Origin: Chytridium lagenaria
Taxonomy: Eukaryota > Chytridiomycota > Chytridiomycetes > Chytridiales > Chytridiaceae
NCBI GenBank assembly: GCA_025449115.1
Contig: JAHLKC010000069.1
Coordinates: 62,001-126,000 of the forward strand
DNA length: 64,000 nt
Reading direction: 5' to 3'
This document shows, in pieces, positions 48,101-59,396 of this stretch. Numbering within the stretch: position 1 is the stretch's first letter; each line of letters opens with the position of its first letter. The notes beneath the pieces are model-generated. The model was not told the DNA's origin. It searched no databases and saw only the letters and a list, made by a program, of their open reading frames with translations. Made by a program: the position numbers and the translations under genes.

Positions 48101-49186
48101 ACAACACCAACCCCACTCCCAAATAACATTGAAGACTTTCTCTCAAACTACATCCTCCTCCCAACCCCTCATTCCCGTCCATCCACTCCCATCTCAATCT
48201 ACCTTAAACGCATCGACGACGCTGATCTGGAACGTATGCGTCGAGAAGCCGAAGAGAAAAAAGCCCGCATCAGTGGACTCACCATCGCCCTAATATCAGA
48301 AGGTGTCCCCTCTGTCAATGCAGCCCTCACAGACCCTACCTTCCGTCGTCCCATCCTAAGTCCCGCCTACAAAGGTTCGGAACGTGCTAAACGCGCTGGA
48401 ATGCTTCGCCCAGAGGATCTCCCACGCGCCATCCAAGTTCTTGAACGTGTGGAAGCGGATATGAGTCGTGGTGGGGGTGGTGCGTCTCGTGAGAAGAGTC
48501 GTCATGGGACGCCGAAAAAGGGAATGCGGTTGAAAACTCCTTTTGACAGGGGGCGAGGATGTGGGGATTCAGTTGCCGATGAGTGAGATCAGTAATGAGT
48601 TGATTCAGGCGACGATGACGGGACTTGGGGCGATGAGTCCTGGTGGGGAGAAGAGCAAGACGCCGCGATCACGTCAGATGTCGACGGTAGGGGGTGGTGG
48701 TGGTGGCGGTGGTGACACGTTGATGGCGACTCCTCCGCAGAGAGGGAGGGAGCCTTCAAATGTGGAAGCGGTGCTTCTTAAAATGGCGAAACTTTCTGAA
48801 CGCGCTGACGCGGTGTCGTCGAACCTCCAGAAGCAGATGGAGGAGAATCAGAAGAAGCTGGAGTTACGAAAAGAGGAGAAAGCGAGGTCAAGACGTGTGA
48901 GTCAGTTGACGGCGGGTCGTCAGGATCGTCACAGTCGTTAGGGTCGTTAGCGCAATTCCAGGAGACGTTGATGGGAGGGAGTGCGTTGTTGTTGGAGCCG
49001 TTGTCGGAGAATGGGGAGGATGCTGGCGGAAATGGGGAGATTAAGGCGAGGAATATCATTGGAGATTTGTTGGCGAGTATAAATCAAGATGAGGATGAAG
49101 GGTCGAGAGCAAATACGCCTGCAAAGAGGAGCAGAGGAAGGTTGGGTGTGGGGAATAAGAGGAAGGAGCAGCGTATTAACGAATAA
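42183..49186 (+). CDS. IQCH-like protein (IQ motif, ATP-grasp-like region) with long disordered C-terminus
   Basis: Related to IQ-motif-containing protein H, a calmodulin-binding protein linked to cilia/sperm in animals. The conserved core starts with an IQ motif AAIRIQVNWRAFRLRRIF (about 44425). Then come RRLHIIVPEC (44945), LLASAKSMQRIKQLVKDR, LLDVPLLG (45180), LMKEAGLDVAP, PLWVRVRDSMGPDGGIIQAVPVTDGS (45860), VSWTEEVT, KRFWCTNFFPFLSPN (46482), EHSEVYRMTWRGTCVAA and TRKSMFGIPLVSA, in the order seen in animal IQCH. Frame changes such as at 44985 (gaattttaaaacc) fall in A/T runs. A roughly 600-residue tail (47300-49186) is Ser/Thr/Pro-rich with short coiled segments and ends KRKEQRINE. The start at 42183 (MSPRPAKAMATSPEEY) is a best guess; 42183-43750 has poor conservation and could be a separate gene. 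Confidence 0.7.
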
Positions 49187-49478
49187 AACGGGAGGATATA
49201 CTTGTGCATATACGTGTGCAATTACAATAGAAGAAGATAATGTGTACCGTTATTTTGAACGTAAATGAAAAAAAAAGGTTCTCATCATCTTTATATTGAT
49301 AAAGTCTTATAAAAAGGCCACGGATATCTTCCGAAAACAAAAAAAGTAGGAGGCGGCAAAAATACTCTATCCCCATGCGATCGCCCGAAAAATGTGAAGA
49401 AAAAGGACATCACAACTATTTGGCAAAAGTCCTGCCACAACGACAAAAAGGCGATGCCAACATCAAGTTTTTAAAGGC

Positions 49479-51149
49479 TCAAGCCTTCGTTCTCCCTCTT
49501 CTAATCACCGTCAAAAACACCAACGCCACCAACCACGGCTGCGCAACCACCAATGCCTTCCTCACAGTCTCCACCGTTGGTGCGACATCAACACCGCCAA
49601 CCACAAACGATGCAACAGGAGCAGCTCCATTCGCAGCGCCATTCGCAACACCATTTGTGACGACGGTTCCGTTGGCGTGTTCAGATGACGCGGGTGGCGC
49701 GACTTCAGCAATGGCACGCTTGCCTTCGGCCTCTTCAACGAGTTCGGAGGAAGTCCGATGAGTTGCCTTTTTTTGAGCATCTTGTTGACGCGACGGAGGG
49801 AAAGAGGCTGAATGTTAAAATGAAGAGGTTAGAACGATATACTAATGTAACGCATAAGCAGGTTCCAAAATAATATAACTAACCATTGCTTGAGTGGTGA
49901 GCATGGCAACAAGACTCTTAGGAAGCCACCTGTCACCCGGAAGAAAAAAGAAAAAGAAAGTTAAACGCGTCCAACATGTCATACGGCACTATAACAGCAA
50001 AAGATATATATAATAAAGAGAAAAGAAAGAAACCAAAACATACCCTCCCAAATCCCATCCATAATCTGCACAACCCTACACATCCTCTCCTTACCCGAAG
50101 GATGGGGTCCCACAATCTGTCCCGCAAGTTTCGCCTGCATCCTCACGGACCCCGGTCTCGGCACAAACCCAGGCGCATTATCCACAGACTGCGTGACATT
50201 CAAATACCTCCCATCTTCCAGTCTCTTGATGAACCCAACCACAAGAGCGTCACGCGGAGCTGTAGGCCAAAATCCTTTCGAGAGCATGAATTGAACCTAA
50301 CGTGAGGGATTGTATAAATACGGAAGAAAATTGTGGGGGAGGGGTTATATAGCGTACCTTTGAATCGGGACCCAATACTTGAACGACACCACCACCTTCA
50401 CAGACTTCATCCCAATCTTTCCGGGTTGTGATATCAGAGAGAATGTCAAAGACTTCTTCTGGCGATCCTTCCATATCCGCAATGACTCTAAAACAAAAGT
50501 CCGTGCCGACTTTTCGGTGCACCTCGATTTTAAAACCACCATCAGTGCCTTGGTTCAGGACGGATGCCCAGACTGTTCCATCGGCAGGGTTTTAAAGTCA
50601 AGTCTGCTGCTTCTAAAAAGGCAGAGGTGAGAGAGGGTTTGAGGTGGGCGTAAGGGTTTTCGGTTGGAATGGCGGCGGCGACAGCTTTTTTTACGTTGGT
50701 GGAGGTGGAGGTAGGAGGTTTATTGGGAGGGATGATGGCGACGGTGGTTGTGTTGAGAGTGATGGGAGGTTGAGATGAGGTGGGGTTTAAGAGATGCTTG
50801 ATCCATGGAAGCGTGGCGATGGTGGCTATAGCGAGGAGTGTGTATATGACCTATTAATGTGAAGTTGAATCTCATCGCGTAAGTTTGTTTACTCCTTGGA
50901 AGGCATTCATGTTTTCGTTGATGAGAGTGAAAAAAACAAACTGAATGGGCATGCAAGTCATGCAGCACAGGGTGAGATGATACTCACCACATCGATCCTC
51001 AAATAGACCACGACTTTATCTTCCACAAACACGACAGAACCCAATACGAATCCAAAAGTCAGCAATGACAGTGTGGAGACGGCGGTAGCGACTCCGACGA
51101 TAGCTGCAAGGCTTGATGATGATGACGATGATGATGATGCCAAAGCCAT
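49479..51149 (-). CDS. START-domain lipid-binding protein with N- and C-terminal membrane segments
   Basis: START domains bind and transfer lipids such as sterols or phosphatidylcholine. The ATG at 51149 starts [19 protein letters not shown], the serine run coming from a GAT/GAC repeat read in reverse. Hydrophobic segments follow (VSTLSLLTFGFVLGSVVF; VIYTLLAIATIATLPW). The START part reads GTDGGFKIEVHRKVGTDFCFRV, SPEEVFDILSDITTRKDWDEVCE, KGFWPTAPRDALVVGF, VRMQAKLAGQIVGPH, RVVQIMDGDLGGWLPKSLVAML and SLPSLRRVNKML. The C-terminus, reached by removing an extra A from the A7 run at about 49770, is Ala/Asn-rich and ends in a second hydrophobic segment VVAQPWLVALVFLTV before RRGRTKA, stop at 49479. 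Two membrane anchors suggest a contact-site or organelle-tethered lipid transfer protein; that is inference. Confidence 0.82.
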
Positions 51150-51363
51150 GACGACACCCTTTTTTTTTTAAATTTTTTTGTGAATAAGATTTCGCTGATA
51201 AATTTGATAAATCTATTAAATTATATTTTTGGTTCTGTACTTGGTAATCGGACTCGTATTGTTGTCTAAAGGGAGTCCGATATTGTGTGTGATAGTATTT
51301 GAGATGTTGATTATTGGTATTATTCCTTAAGGTCAAAACACTGTACCTGGATATCAAGTCAGT

Positions 51364-51599
51364 CTATGTTACCGTTGGTTGATCATAGGCTGCTTTGGTA
51401 GAGTTTCCGCCCGTCGCTCGGTCGTCCCCACACTCAGATACCTTTTCAACTTCACTTCTGCCAGCCTCCTGATCCTTGGCCACTCGTACCCGCCTATCCA
51501 TGTTCTCCACGGTCTGCTTCAAGGATTTGTCCTCGCACTCCTCCTCTTCAACTTTTCAATTAACCCTCTCAAATTCCTCCGCTAACTCGCGAGACTTAA
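51364..51599 (-). other. possible coiled-coil coding remnant
   Basis: One minus-strand frame reads RELAEEFERVN, a stop, then KVEEEECEDKSLKQTVENMDRRVRVAKDQEAG and on to a stop at 51364. The heptad-like charged pattern looks coding, but there is an internal TGA, no start codon and no homologue I can name. It may be an exon of an unrecognised gene, a remnant, or chance. Confidence 0.25.
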
Positions 51600-51890
51600 C
51601 TTAATTACTTACTTACTCTTTGGCGAAAATACCTACTGTTACATTCCTCTCAGTCACCTCCATTCATTCAAAACTAAACTCTCAAAATGCCACTCACGCT
51701 TGATTTGAATACAATTCATGCTCCTATATATGTTTATCAATATTAATAGTATAGAAAAAAAAAAGGTATTACAAGAATCGAGCTGACAATTACTTTCCAT
51801 ACACACCACCTTCGATCAAGTCAAGAAAACTACACCACAACCTATATCCCTGACAGTCCTCTCTTTCACACCTCACTGAAGCACACATAA

Positions 51891-54063
51891 AAGTCAAAAA
51901 CAGACTCTACTTGGGCCGTCTCCAAGGCTCCTGCAGACCCCGTCCAATCCCAGCCCTCCACCATCACCGACACCTCTGACCTCTCCCCAACCCCTCTCTC
52001 CATCACCGACGTTGATGGCAAAGAAAGCCTCCCCTCATCATCCCCTCATCCAGATGACGCAGATACTGATATTATTCCATTAACAAAACTCGAGGTTTGC
52101 CAACAATACTCTCCTTATCCCAGATTTCTCATTTATTTCGCACGTCAAGTTCTTCCTTGTGTTTGTGGGTCTCACATTAGCCGTCTTCCTCGCAGCGTTG
52201 GACCAAACCATCGTGGCCGTCGGTAAGCTTCATATCAGCAGTTTTATAAGCTTTACTTATTAGCGCTTGACTAATGGGGTTTCTTTACTTAGCTTTACCT
52301 GTGATCGCCAACGAATTTAAAGGACTCGACCAGATCGGATGGATAGGAACCGCCTACTTCCTCACCGCCACCGCATTCATACCATCCTTTGGTCAGCTCG
52401 CAGGAATTTTCGGACGTAAGCCCGTTTTCCTCGGCTGCATTTTCATCTTTGAGGTAAATAAAGGCTCTCTTAAAAACTTTGTTTCTTTCTTTCTTTCTTT
52501 CTCTTTCTTTCTTTCTTTTTTTTTTGGTTGCTGACAGGGTGTTTTCATAGCTCGGTTCCGCCATGTGTGGTGCGGCTCCCAACATGAGTTTTTTAATTGC
52601 CGCACGTGCGATCGCGGGGCTTGGGGGTGGTGGCATCCTTTCTCTATGTTTGATCATCATCTCGGATATCTTGCCGTTACGTGAACGCGCGAAATACCAA
52701 GCTGTCTTTGGAGCCGTGTTTGGTGTTGCCAGTGTTGCCGGTCCTCTTATTGGTGGTGCGTTTGTTGATAACGTGTCTTGGCGTTGGGTTTTTTACATCA
52801 AGTAAGTTGCCTTTATCTCACTTCACCATACTTTCCTTATGTTTTCTAACTCTTCCGCCGTGATTTGATTTTTTTTTTATTGTTCGCCAGTCTCCCCATC
52901 GGCGTCTTCACCGTCGCCGCCGTTCTCAAGTTCCTTAATATCAATCCTAAATCCAACGCTGCTGGCGCCACCCTCACCCAACGTCTCCTCGCCATCGACT
53001 GGCTTGGCACCTTTCTCCTCATCACGGCTGTGATCCTTATTCTCATTCCTCTTCAAGGAGGTGGATCCCTTTATGCGTGGAATTCACCTGTTGTGATTGC
53101 CTGTTTTATTCTTGGAGTCCTCTTTTTGGGCATGTTTATTTACGTTGAGGGATGGGTTGCAAAGAACCCGGTTATTCCGTTTTCGCTTTTCAAGAATTCG
53201 TATGTCTTGGGAACGTTTGGGACGAGTTTGTTTCTTGGAATGTCGTTTTTTGTGTTGGTGTTTTATGCGCCGTTGTGGTTTCAAGTTGTGTTTGGACGTA
53301 AGTGTTTTCTCCATCTTCCTTATGCTTCTCCTTCTACTTCACCTTTACATCTCTCATTACTCGTTCCGTCTCCTCGTTTACACAATCTATGAAACATATG
53401 ACTCATTTCTCTTTTCATCTAGTTACCGCCACTCAAGCCGGTATCCGCACCATCCCACTCATTATGGGAGTCGTCTTTTGCTCCATTTTCTCTGGCAGTA
53501 TCGCCTCCACCACCGGTATCTTTATGCCCTTCCTCCCAATCGGCGGCTCCCTCATCGCAGTCGGCGCCGGTCTCATGTCAACCCTGAACGAAACCTCCCC
53601 GCTCTACCAACAAATCCTCTACCTTTTCATCGCAGGTATCGGCGTTGGCGCCTGTATCGAGACCGTTCTCATTTCAGGACAAGCCGCCGTCTCCTCGGAC
53701 CTGATGGCGATCATCACGGCCAACACGAATTTCTGGCAAACGATTGGTGCGGTGATTGGTCTTGCGATTGTGTCGAGTACGTTTAATAATCGACTTGAGG
53801 TTTATTTTGAGGAGGAGACAAGGGGGATGACGTTGATGCTGCCACCGGGGGTACCGAAGGAAGCGTTGTTGAAGAGTGTGACGGTTGTGAGAGAGTTTTT
53901 GCCGGTGGAACAACAGGGGGCTGTGATTCATGCTTATGTGAGGACGTTGAGTTTGGTGTTTTTGATTACGGTGCCGTTTGCTGGGTTGCATGTTGTTTCG
54001 TCCTTGTTTGTGAAAAAGGCGAGGTTGCCGACGAGTAAAAGGGAGATGGTGGTTGACGCATGA
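51891..54063 (+). CDS. MFS DHA2-type drug:H+ antiporter, copy 1 (start codon not visible)
   Basis: A plasma or vacuolar membrane exporter with 14 predicted membrane spans, moving drugs or small metabolites against protons. Motif D1 reads [20 protein letters not shown], motif [15 protein letters not shown], and motif [32 protein letters not shown]. Later spans are intact to the stop at 54063 ([16 protein letters not shown]). The N-terminal cytosolic tail is Ser/Thr/Asp-rich and matches copy 2. At the position of copy 2's ATG this copy has AAG (51891), and no other in-frame ATG occurs in exon 1, so the start is lost or misread. Introns are at the same places as copy 2; intron 3 holds a (TTTC)n run near 52484-52525. 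Confidence 0.85.
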
Positions 54064-55004
54064 TCTACCCCTCATCCTCCTTTTCTTTTCCTTTTTATTG
54101 ACACACGTTGTTTGGTGTATCATCTATGAATGTAACTAATATCGTAAATGCCAGATTCTTTATTCTTCTATCTTCCCCATAATAATAGTGTAATATTATA
54201 CACACTGAATAGATTTGCATATGAAAAAGAAATCTGTGTCTGTTGAATCCACGGTTATTCGGAAGCAATTATCCCAAACCATGTATTCTTTTCACGCCGT
54301 CACCCGTCGTCTTGTTGTTGAGCTTTAGCATTCTATTCATTCAAACCCTACGAGTAACAAAAGGTTGTAAACCATCAACCAAGTGGACCTCGAGAACACC
54401 ATCTCTTTATTCATTTATTAGCTTTTATCGTCATCCTTCTTTGACCCCAAAGGAAGGATGACAAAGAACGGTGGGTATATACTGTATACATATACATCCG
54501 GCAAACAAACCCTAATAAACCATTATTTAAAAAACAAAAAAACAATAAAATAATAATATATGAATATTAGGGTGATACAGTATTGAGCCGAACTCCATTA
54601 TTCAAAAATCATATGAATTGATTAATTAAATAATAATATATTATTATTAAAATAAAAATAAATAAATTAATTAATTAATTCACAGTCACCTCTCCCGCAC
54701 ATCACCACGTCACGCAAAAAACAGGATTTGTAAAAGAAAGAGTTTCATGCTCCGATATATGTCATCAATAATATGGAAAATGAAATTAAATAAATATATT
54801 ATAGAGAAAAAAAAAAGTATAAGAATCAAACTGACACTCACTACCCGATCCGCATTCCAGCATACATACATACATACATCACCACCACCACCACCTTTAA
54901 TCCAAGTACAGAACACCTCACCACAACCGCTATATATAGAGCATCCCTGACAGCCCTCATCCCTGACATCCCTCGCATTCACACCTCACTGAAGCACACA
55001 GCAA
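54064..55004. other. spacer between duplicated transporters
   Basis: Contains the 3' flank of copy 1 and the leader of copy 2, with an AT-rich block (54530-54680) made of TTAATTAA-like and AAATAAT repeats. No gene seen. Confidence 0.6.
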
Positions 55005-57161
55005 ATGTCAAAACCAGACTCTACGTGGGCCGTCTCCAAGGCTCCCGCCGACACTGTCGAATCCCAGACCTCCTCCATCACCATCACCTCTGGCCTCTCC
55101 CCAACCCCTCTCTCCATCACCGACGTTGATGGCAAAGAAATCCTTCCCTCATCATCCCCTCATCCAGACGACGCCGATGCAGACATTATCCCATTAACAA
55201 AACTCCAGGTTTGTCAACAACGTTCATCTCATTTTCTCATTTATTTTTCGCACAGTTCTTTCTCGTCTTTGTGGGTCTCGCATTGGCCGTCTTCCTCGCT
55301 GCGTTGGACCAAACTATCGTGGCTGTCGGTAAGTTTCACACTACTAGTCTTCTAAGCTTTTTTTTGTCTTTTTTTGGTTTTTTTATTGGCGCTTGACTAA
55401 TAGGTGTTTTCTTAGCTTTACCTGTGATCGCCAACGAATTCAAAGGACTCGACCAAATCGCATGGATTGGAACCGCCTACTTCCTCACCGCCACCGCATT
55501 CATACCATCCTTTGGTCAGCTCGCAGGAATTTTCGGACGTAAGCCCGTTTTCCTCGGCTCCATCTTTGTCTTTGAGGTAAAGTCAAGCTCTTTTCAAATT
55601 CTCTCATTTTTTGTTTCGATTGCTAACAAAAGTATCTTACAGCTCGGTTCCGCCATGTGTGGTGCGGCTCCCAACATGAACTTTTTGATTGCCGCACGTG
55701 CGATCGCCGGTCTTGGGGTGGTGGCATCTTTTCATTATGTTTGATCATCATCTCGGATATTCTGCGTTACGTGAACGCGCCAAATACCAAGGTGTCATTG
55801 GAGCCGTGTTTGGTGTTGCCAGTGTTGCCGGTCCTCTTCTTGGTGGTGCGTTTGTCGATAACGTGTCTTGGCGTTGGGTCTTTTACATCAAGTATGTTGA
55901 AATCCTTTACCCCCACACGACACCTTGCTTTTCTTTTCTAACTCTACCGTGTTTTTTTTTTTTGTTCGCCCCAGTCTCCCCATCGGCGTCTTCACCGTCG
56001 CCGCCGTCCTCATGTTTCTCAAGGTCAACCCTAAATCCAACGCTGCCGGCGTCACCCTCACCCAACGTCTCCTCGCCATCGACTGGCTTGGCACCTTTCT
56101 CCTCATCACGGCTGTGATCCTTATTCTCATTCCTCTTCAAGGTGGTGGATCTCTCTACGCGTGGAATTCACCGATTGTGATTGTCTGTTTTTCTTGGAGT
56201 CCTCTTTTTGAGCATGTTTATTTACGTTGAGGGATGGGTTGCAAAGAACCCGGTTATTCCGTTTTCGCTTTTCAAGAACTCGTATGTCGTGGGAACGTTT
56301 GCGACGAGCATGTTTCTTGGAATGTCGTTTTTTGTGTTGGTGTTTTATGCACCGTTGTGGTTTCAAGTTGTGTTTGGATGTAAGTATTTTACATCTATAC
56401 ATTTCCTTCTCTTTGTTGTTTTCTCCCTCTATCTCTTTTTTATATCTCTGCGTTAATCTTCCGCTTCTCCCTCTCCACAATCTCTCAAACATCTGACTCA
56501 CTCCCCTTTCTCTTTTCATCCAGTCACCGCCACCCAAGCCGGTATCCGCACCATCCCCTCATCATGGGAGTCGTCTTCTGCTCCATCCTCTCTGGCGGCA
56601 TCGCCTCCACCACCGGTATCTTTATGCCCTTCCTCCCCGTCGGCGGTTCCCTCATCGAAGTGGGCGCCGGTCTCATGTCAACCCTGAACGAAACCTCCCC
56701 CCTCTACCAACAAATCCTCTACCTCTTTATCGCAGGTATCGGCGTTGGCGCCTGTATCCAAACCGTCCTCCTCTCTGCCAAGCCTCAGTCTCGTCTGACC
56801 TGATGGCGATCATCACGGCCAACACGAATTTCTGGCAAACGATTGGTGCGGTGATTGGTCTTGCGATTGTGTCGAGTACGTTTAATAATCGACTTGAGGT
56901 TTATTTTGAGGAGGAGACAAGGGGATGACGTTGATGCTGCCACCGGGGGTACCCAAGGAAGCGTTGTTGAAGAGTGTGACGGTTGTGAGAGAGTTTTTGC
57001 CGGTGGAACAACAGGCGGCTGTGATTCATGCTTATGTGAGGACGTTGAGTTTGGTGTTTTTGATTGCGGTGCCGTTTGCGGGGTTGGTTGTTGTTTCGTC
57101 GTTGTTTGTGAAGAAGGAGAGGTTGCCGATGGATAAGAGGGAGATGGTGGTTGCTGCGTGA
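55005..57161 (+). CDS. MFS DHA2-type drug:H+ antiporter, copy 2
   Basis: A paralogue of the gene upstream, with ATG at 55005 ([14 protein letters not shown]). The same motifs are present: [50 protein letters not shown] and [23 protein letters not shown], ending [15 protein letters not shown]. Against copy 1 the exons are shorter by one base at six places: about 55720 (ggggg to gggg), 55763 (gcc to gc), 56189 (T run), 56560 (C run), 56780 and 56926 (ggggg to gggg). All lie in runs, so this may be an intact gene with assembly errors or a young pseudogene. The conserved protein text on both sides of each break favours errors. Confidence 0.82.
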
Positions 57162-59029
57162 TTTTCTTCCCCTCGTCGACACTGGTTGTGTAGTGCATTC
57201 TTTATTTTTCTTTTTTTCTGCTGAGGTCTAACTCTTACCTTACACTCTTTCTTTTTTTTTGGCCTTGCTTGTTTAAAATCACCCATGAATGTAACTAATG
57301 TCGCAAATAATGCCCAGACTCTTTTTTTTTTTGTTTTGTTGTTTAAACGGAAATATTGTTTTTGAAGTATACTGAATATATTTGCATATGAAACACGAGT
57401 CTTTTAGTTGTTCTTCGAAGCGCATGCGCGTTATTTGGAAACACTATTTTGTTTTTTTTTCTCGCGACATTCACTCGTCGTCTCGTTATCATTTCATGCT
57501 TTTATACGATCCATTCAAACAACACGACTAAAAAACCCATCGTCGCTTTTAAAAAGTATCTTCTTTCATACTAAGAAAGCCACAATGACCGCGTTCACCT
57601 CTTGGGTTGTCTTCCCTTGAAGTTTATTAAAAAGTTGAGCTTGAGAATACTTATCAGTGTCTAACTCACGTAAGCGTTTTTTGTCATCTTTAGTGTCAAT
57701 GACAAAAAAAGACAAAGGGAAATCTAGATAAAGGAAATGAACAAAGAGAATGAACTCACATAAACACTACCGCCAATTCTACCAGGTGTCCCAAACGAAA
57801 GGTGTTGGGGAGGGTCGGAAGGTTTAGAGGACAATATATGATGTGAATGTAGTTACAGAAGGCATGAAACCCAGTACATGGTTCAAACACTTATTAAAAG
57901 CAAAGTTACTATGATTGTTCAAGGAGTAGGAAGGTATGAGCAGTAAATAAGCAATCTGCACGGATCCACTAAAGTCTTACAAGGCTATGACATTCCCACT
58001 GTTGGGTCAAATGTTTATAATGTACTATATGAGAAAGACGACTTTAAAGGTCTAAAGACAACAGGCTTTGAGAAGGTATCCCTATGCAAGCATAGATATG
58101 TGTTTGTATATCACAATTTCTGTAACGCTTTTTTAAAGAACGGCGTCGATGATGGGTTGTTGATGCAGTCACCTCCCACTTTTTGGCGGTATACTATATA
58201 TTCGTTTCAGAAGTTGAAGAAAATATGAGATAGCAGCAAGAGAAATTATTAGGTCGGATTTGTGTATATCCGTTCTAGGAGAGGTTGCCTGTAAGAGCTG
58301 ATGTGCGGGCATGAGCAACGTGAAAGCTCGTCTTGATATACTCTTTGGTGGTGGTACCCGCGAGTGAGGTGCGATGATTTGATCGATATGGCGACTTCAT
58401 GAGTGAGACATGAGAAGGAAGGCGCCATTATTCCTGATATCACAAATAAACAAATATATAATAAAAAATGAATTTTAAAATTGATCATCAGGAATAAATG
58501 TAACACAGGGTGGCTCAGCAGGTTTCAGAGTGGTGTTCCTCACATGACTCTTGGAACGAAATGGAAACAACAAACGGATAAAAGGTTTTGGCAATCAACG
58601 GCCCATCCACCGTCAGCCAGCATCAACCCCCATCCCGTCCATCAACCCATTCCATCCGTCCACCATAAAGACTCGCAAACGATGTTGGCACATCTCTCAA
58701 AGAAATATAAAACAGTCTTTTGATATCCCAGATATGCTCTTATTCAAATTTGAATCAAAATGATGAGAGGGGAGAGGGGCACAAAGAAAGAAAAGGGATT
58801 TGATTTGATTGATATACACGAACGATACATACTCCTTGCCTTTCTTTATAAAGGAAAATAGGGGAGAGGACCTTTAAAAAACTTTCTACAACAAGAAGAG
58901 AGGGTTGGGATGTGCTCAATGAATGAGTGAAAAGGGGGAAGGGGGGGGGAGGTAGAAGAAGAAGAACGAAAGAACATGGCGCCGAATAAGAGATTTGGGA
59001 CATCTTGAATACGGGATGACCACTTGTAA
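57162..59029. other. intergenic region
   Basis: 1.9 kb without a supported gene. Short open frames only. The first 400 bp are the flank of the duplicated transporter unit. Confidence 0.6.
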
Positions 59030-59396
59030 TTATGGCGACGAAGAGTACGCCATCTCCTTGACCATCTTAAACTTTGACTCATCCATCACCTAAAACATTG
59101 ATTGATCAGTCACATAATCAAACACTGCAACCAAAACAATAAAAGAGGCTCACCTGAATCTTGGTCTCTGGGCTCTTTCCCAACATCTCAGCGCTCGAAT
59201 CCATGTCAAGGAAATCAAGGTCATCATGGGAAGAGTAGAATGACGGGTCCAGGTCGTCCCAGTGGGAACCCCAGTTGTAAGAGCCTGAACCGTTTTTCTT
59301 GACGGTGCCGCGGACGTCACCACCGTTGCGTTGGAGATGACGGTCGTGGAAGGTGAGAGCAGAACCTTGGCCAGAAATGCGACGGGTGCGGGTCAT
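59030..59396 (-). CDS. small Stm1/HABP4-like protein with GSGSYNWG motif
   Basis: Two exons (59396-59154 and 59090-59030; intron gtgagc...tttag) encode about 101 residues. The start is MTRTRRISGQGSALTFHDRH, and the motif KKNGSGSYNWGSHWDDLD follows. The rest is Ser/Asp-rich (SSHDDLDFLDMDSS) and ends MVKEMAYSSSP. A basic, glycine-containing segment followed by a G-x-x-NWG core is typical of Stm1/HABP4/SERBP1-type ribosome or mRNA binders and small fungal relatives. That function is inferred, because the match is to a short motif. Its own 5' flank is TG-rich. Confidence 0.6.

Larger units (their letters stand above)
51720..57540. repeat. tandem segmental duplication carrying two MFS transporter genes
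   Basis: Two units of about 2.6-2.8 kb (about 51720-54350 and 54740-57540) align along their length. Shared landmarks include the leader tcacacctcactgaagcaca, all exon and intron positions, the last exon, and the flank catgaatgtaactaat. Exons are nearly identical, introns and spacers are clearly diverged, so the duplication is old with coding sequence conserved, or exons have been homogenised. Confidence 0.9.

Noticed and set aside
52484..52525. (TTTC)n run as a regulatory element
   Set aside because: It is inside an intron of MFS copy 1 and is absent from the same intron of copy 2, so it is a simple repeat expansion.
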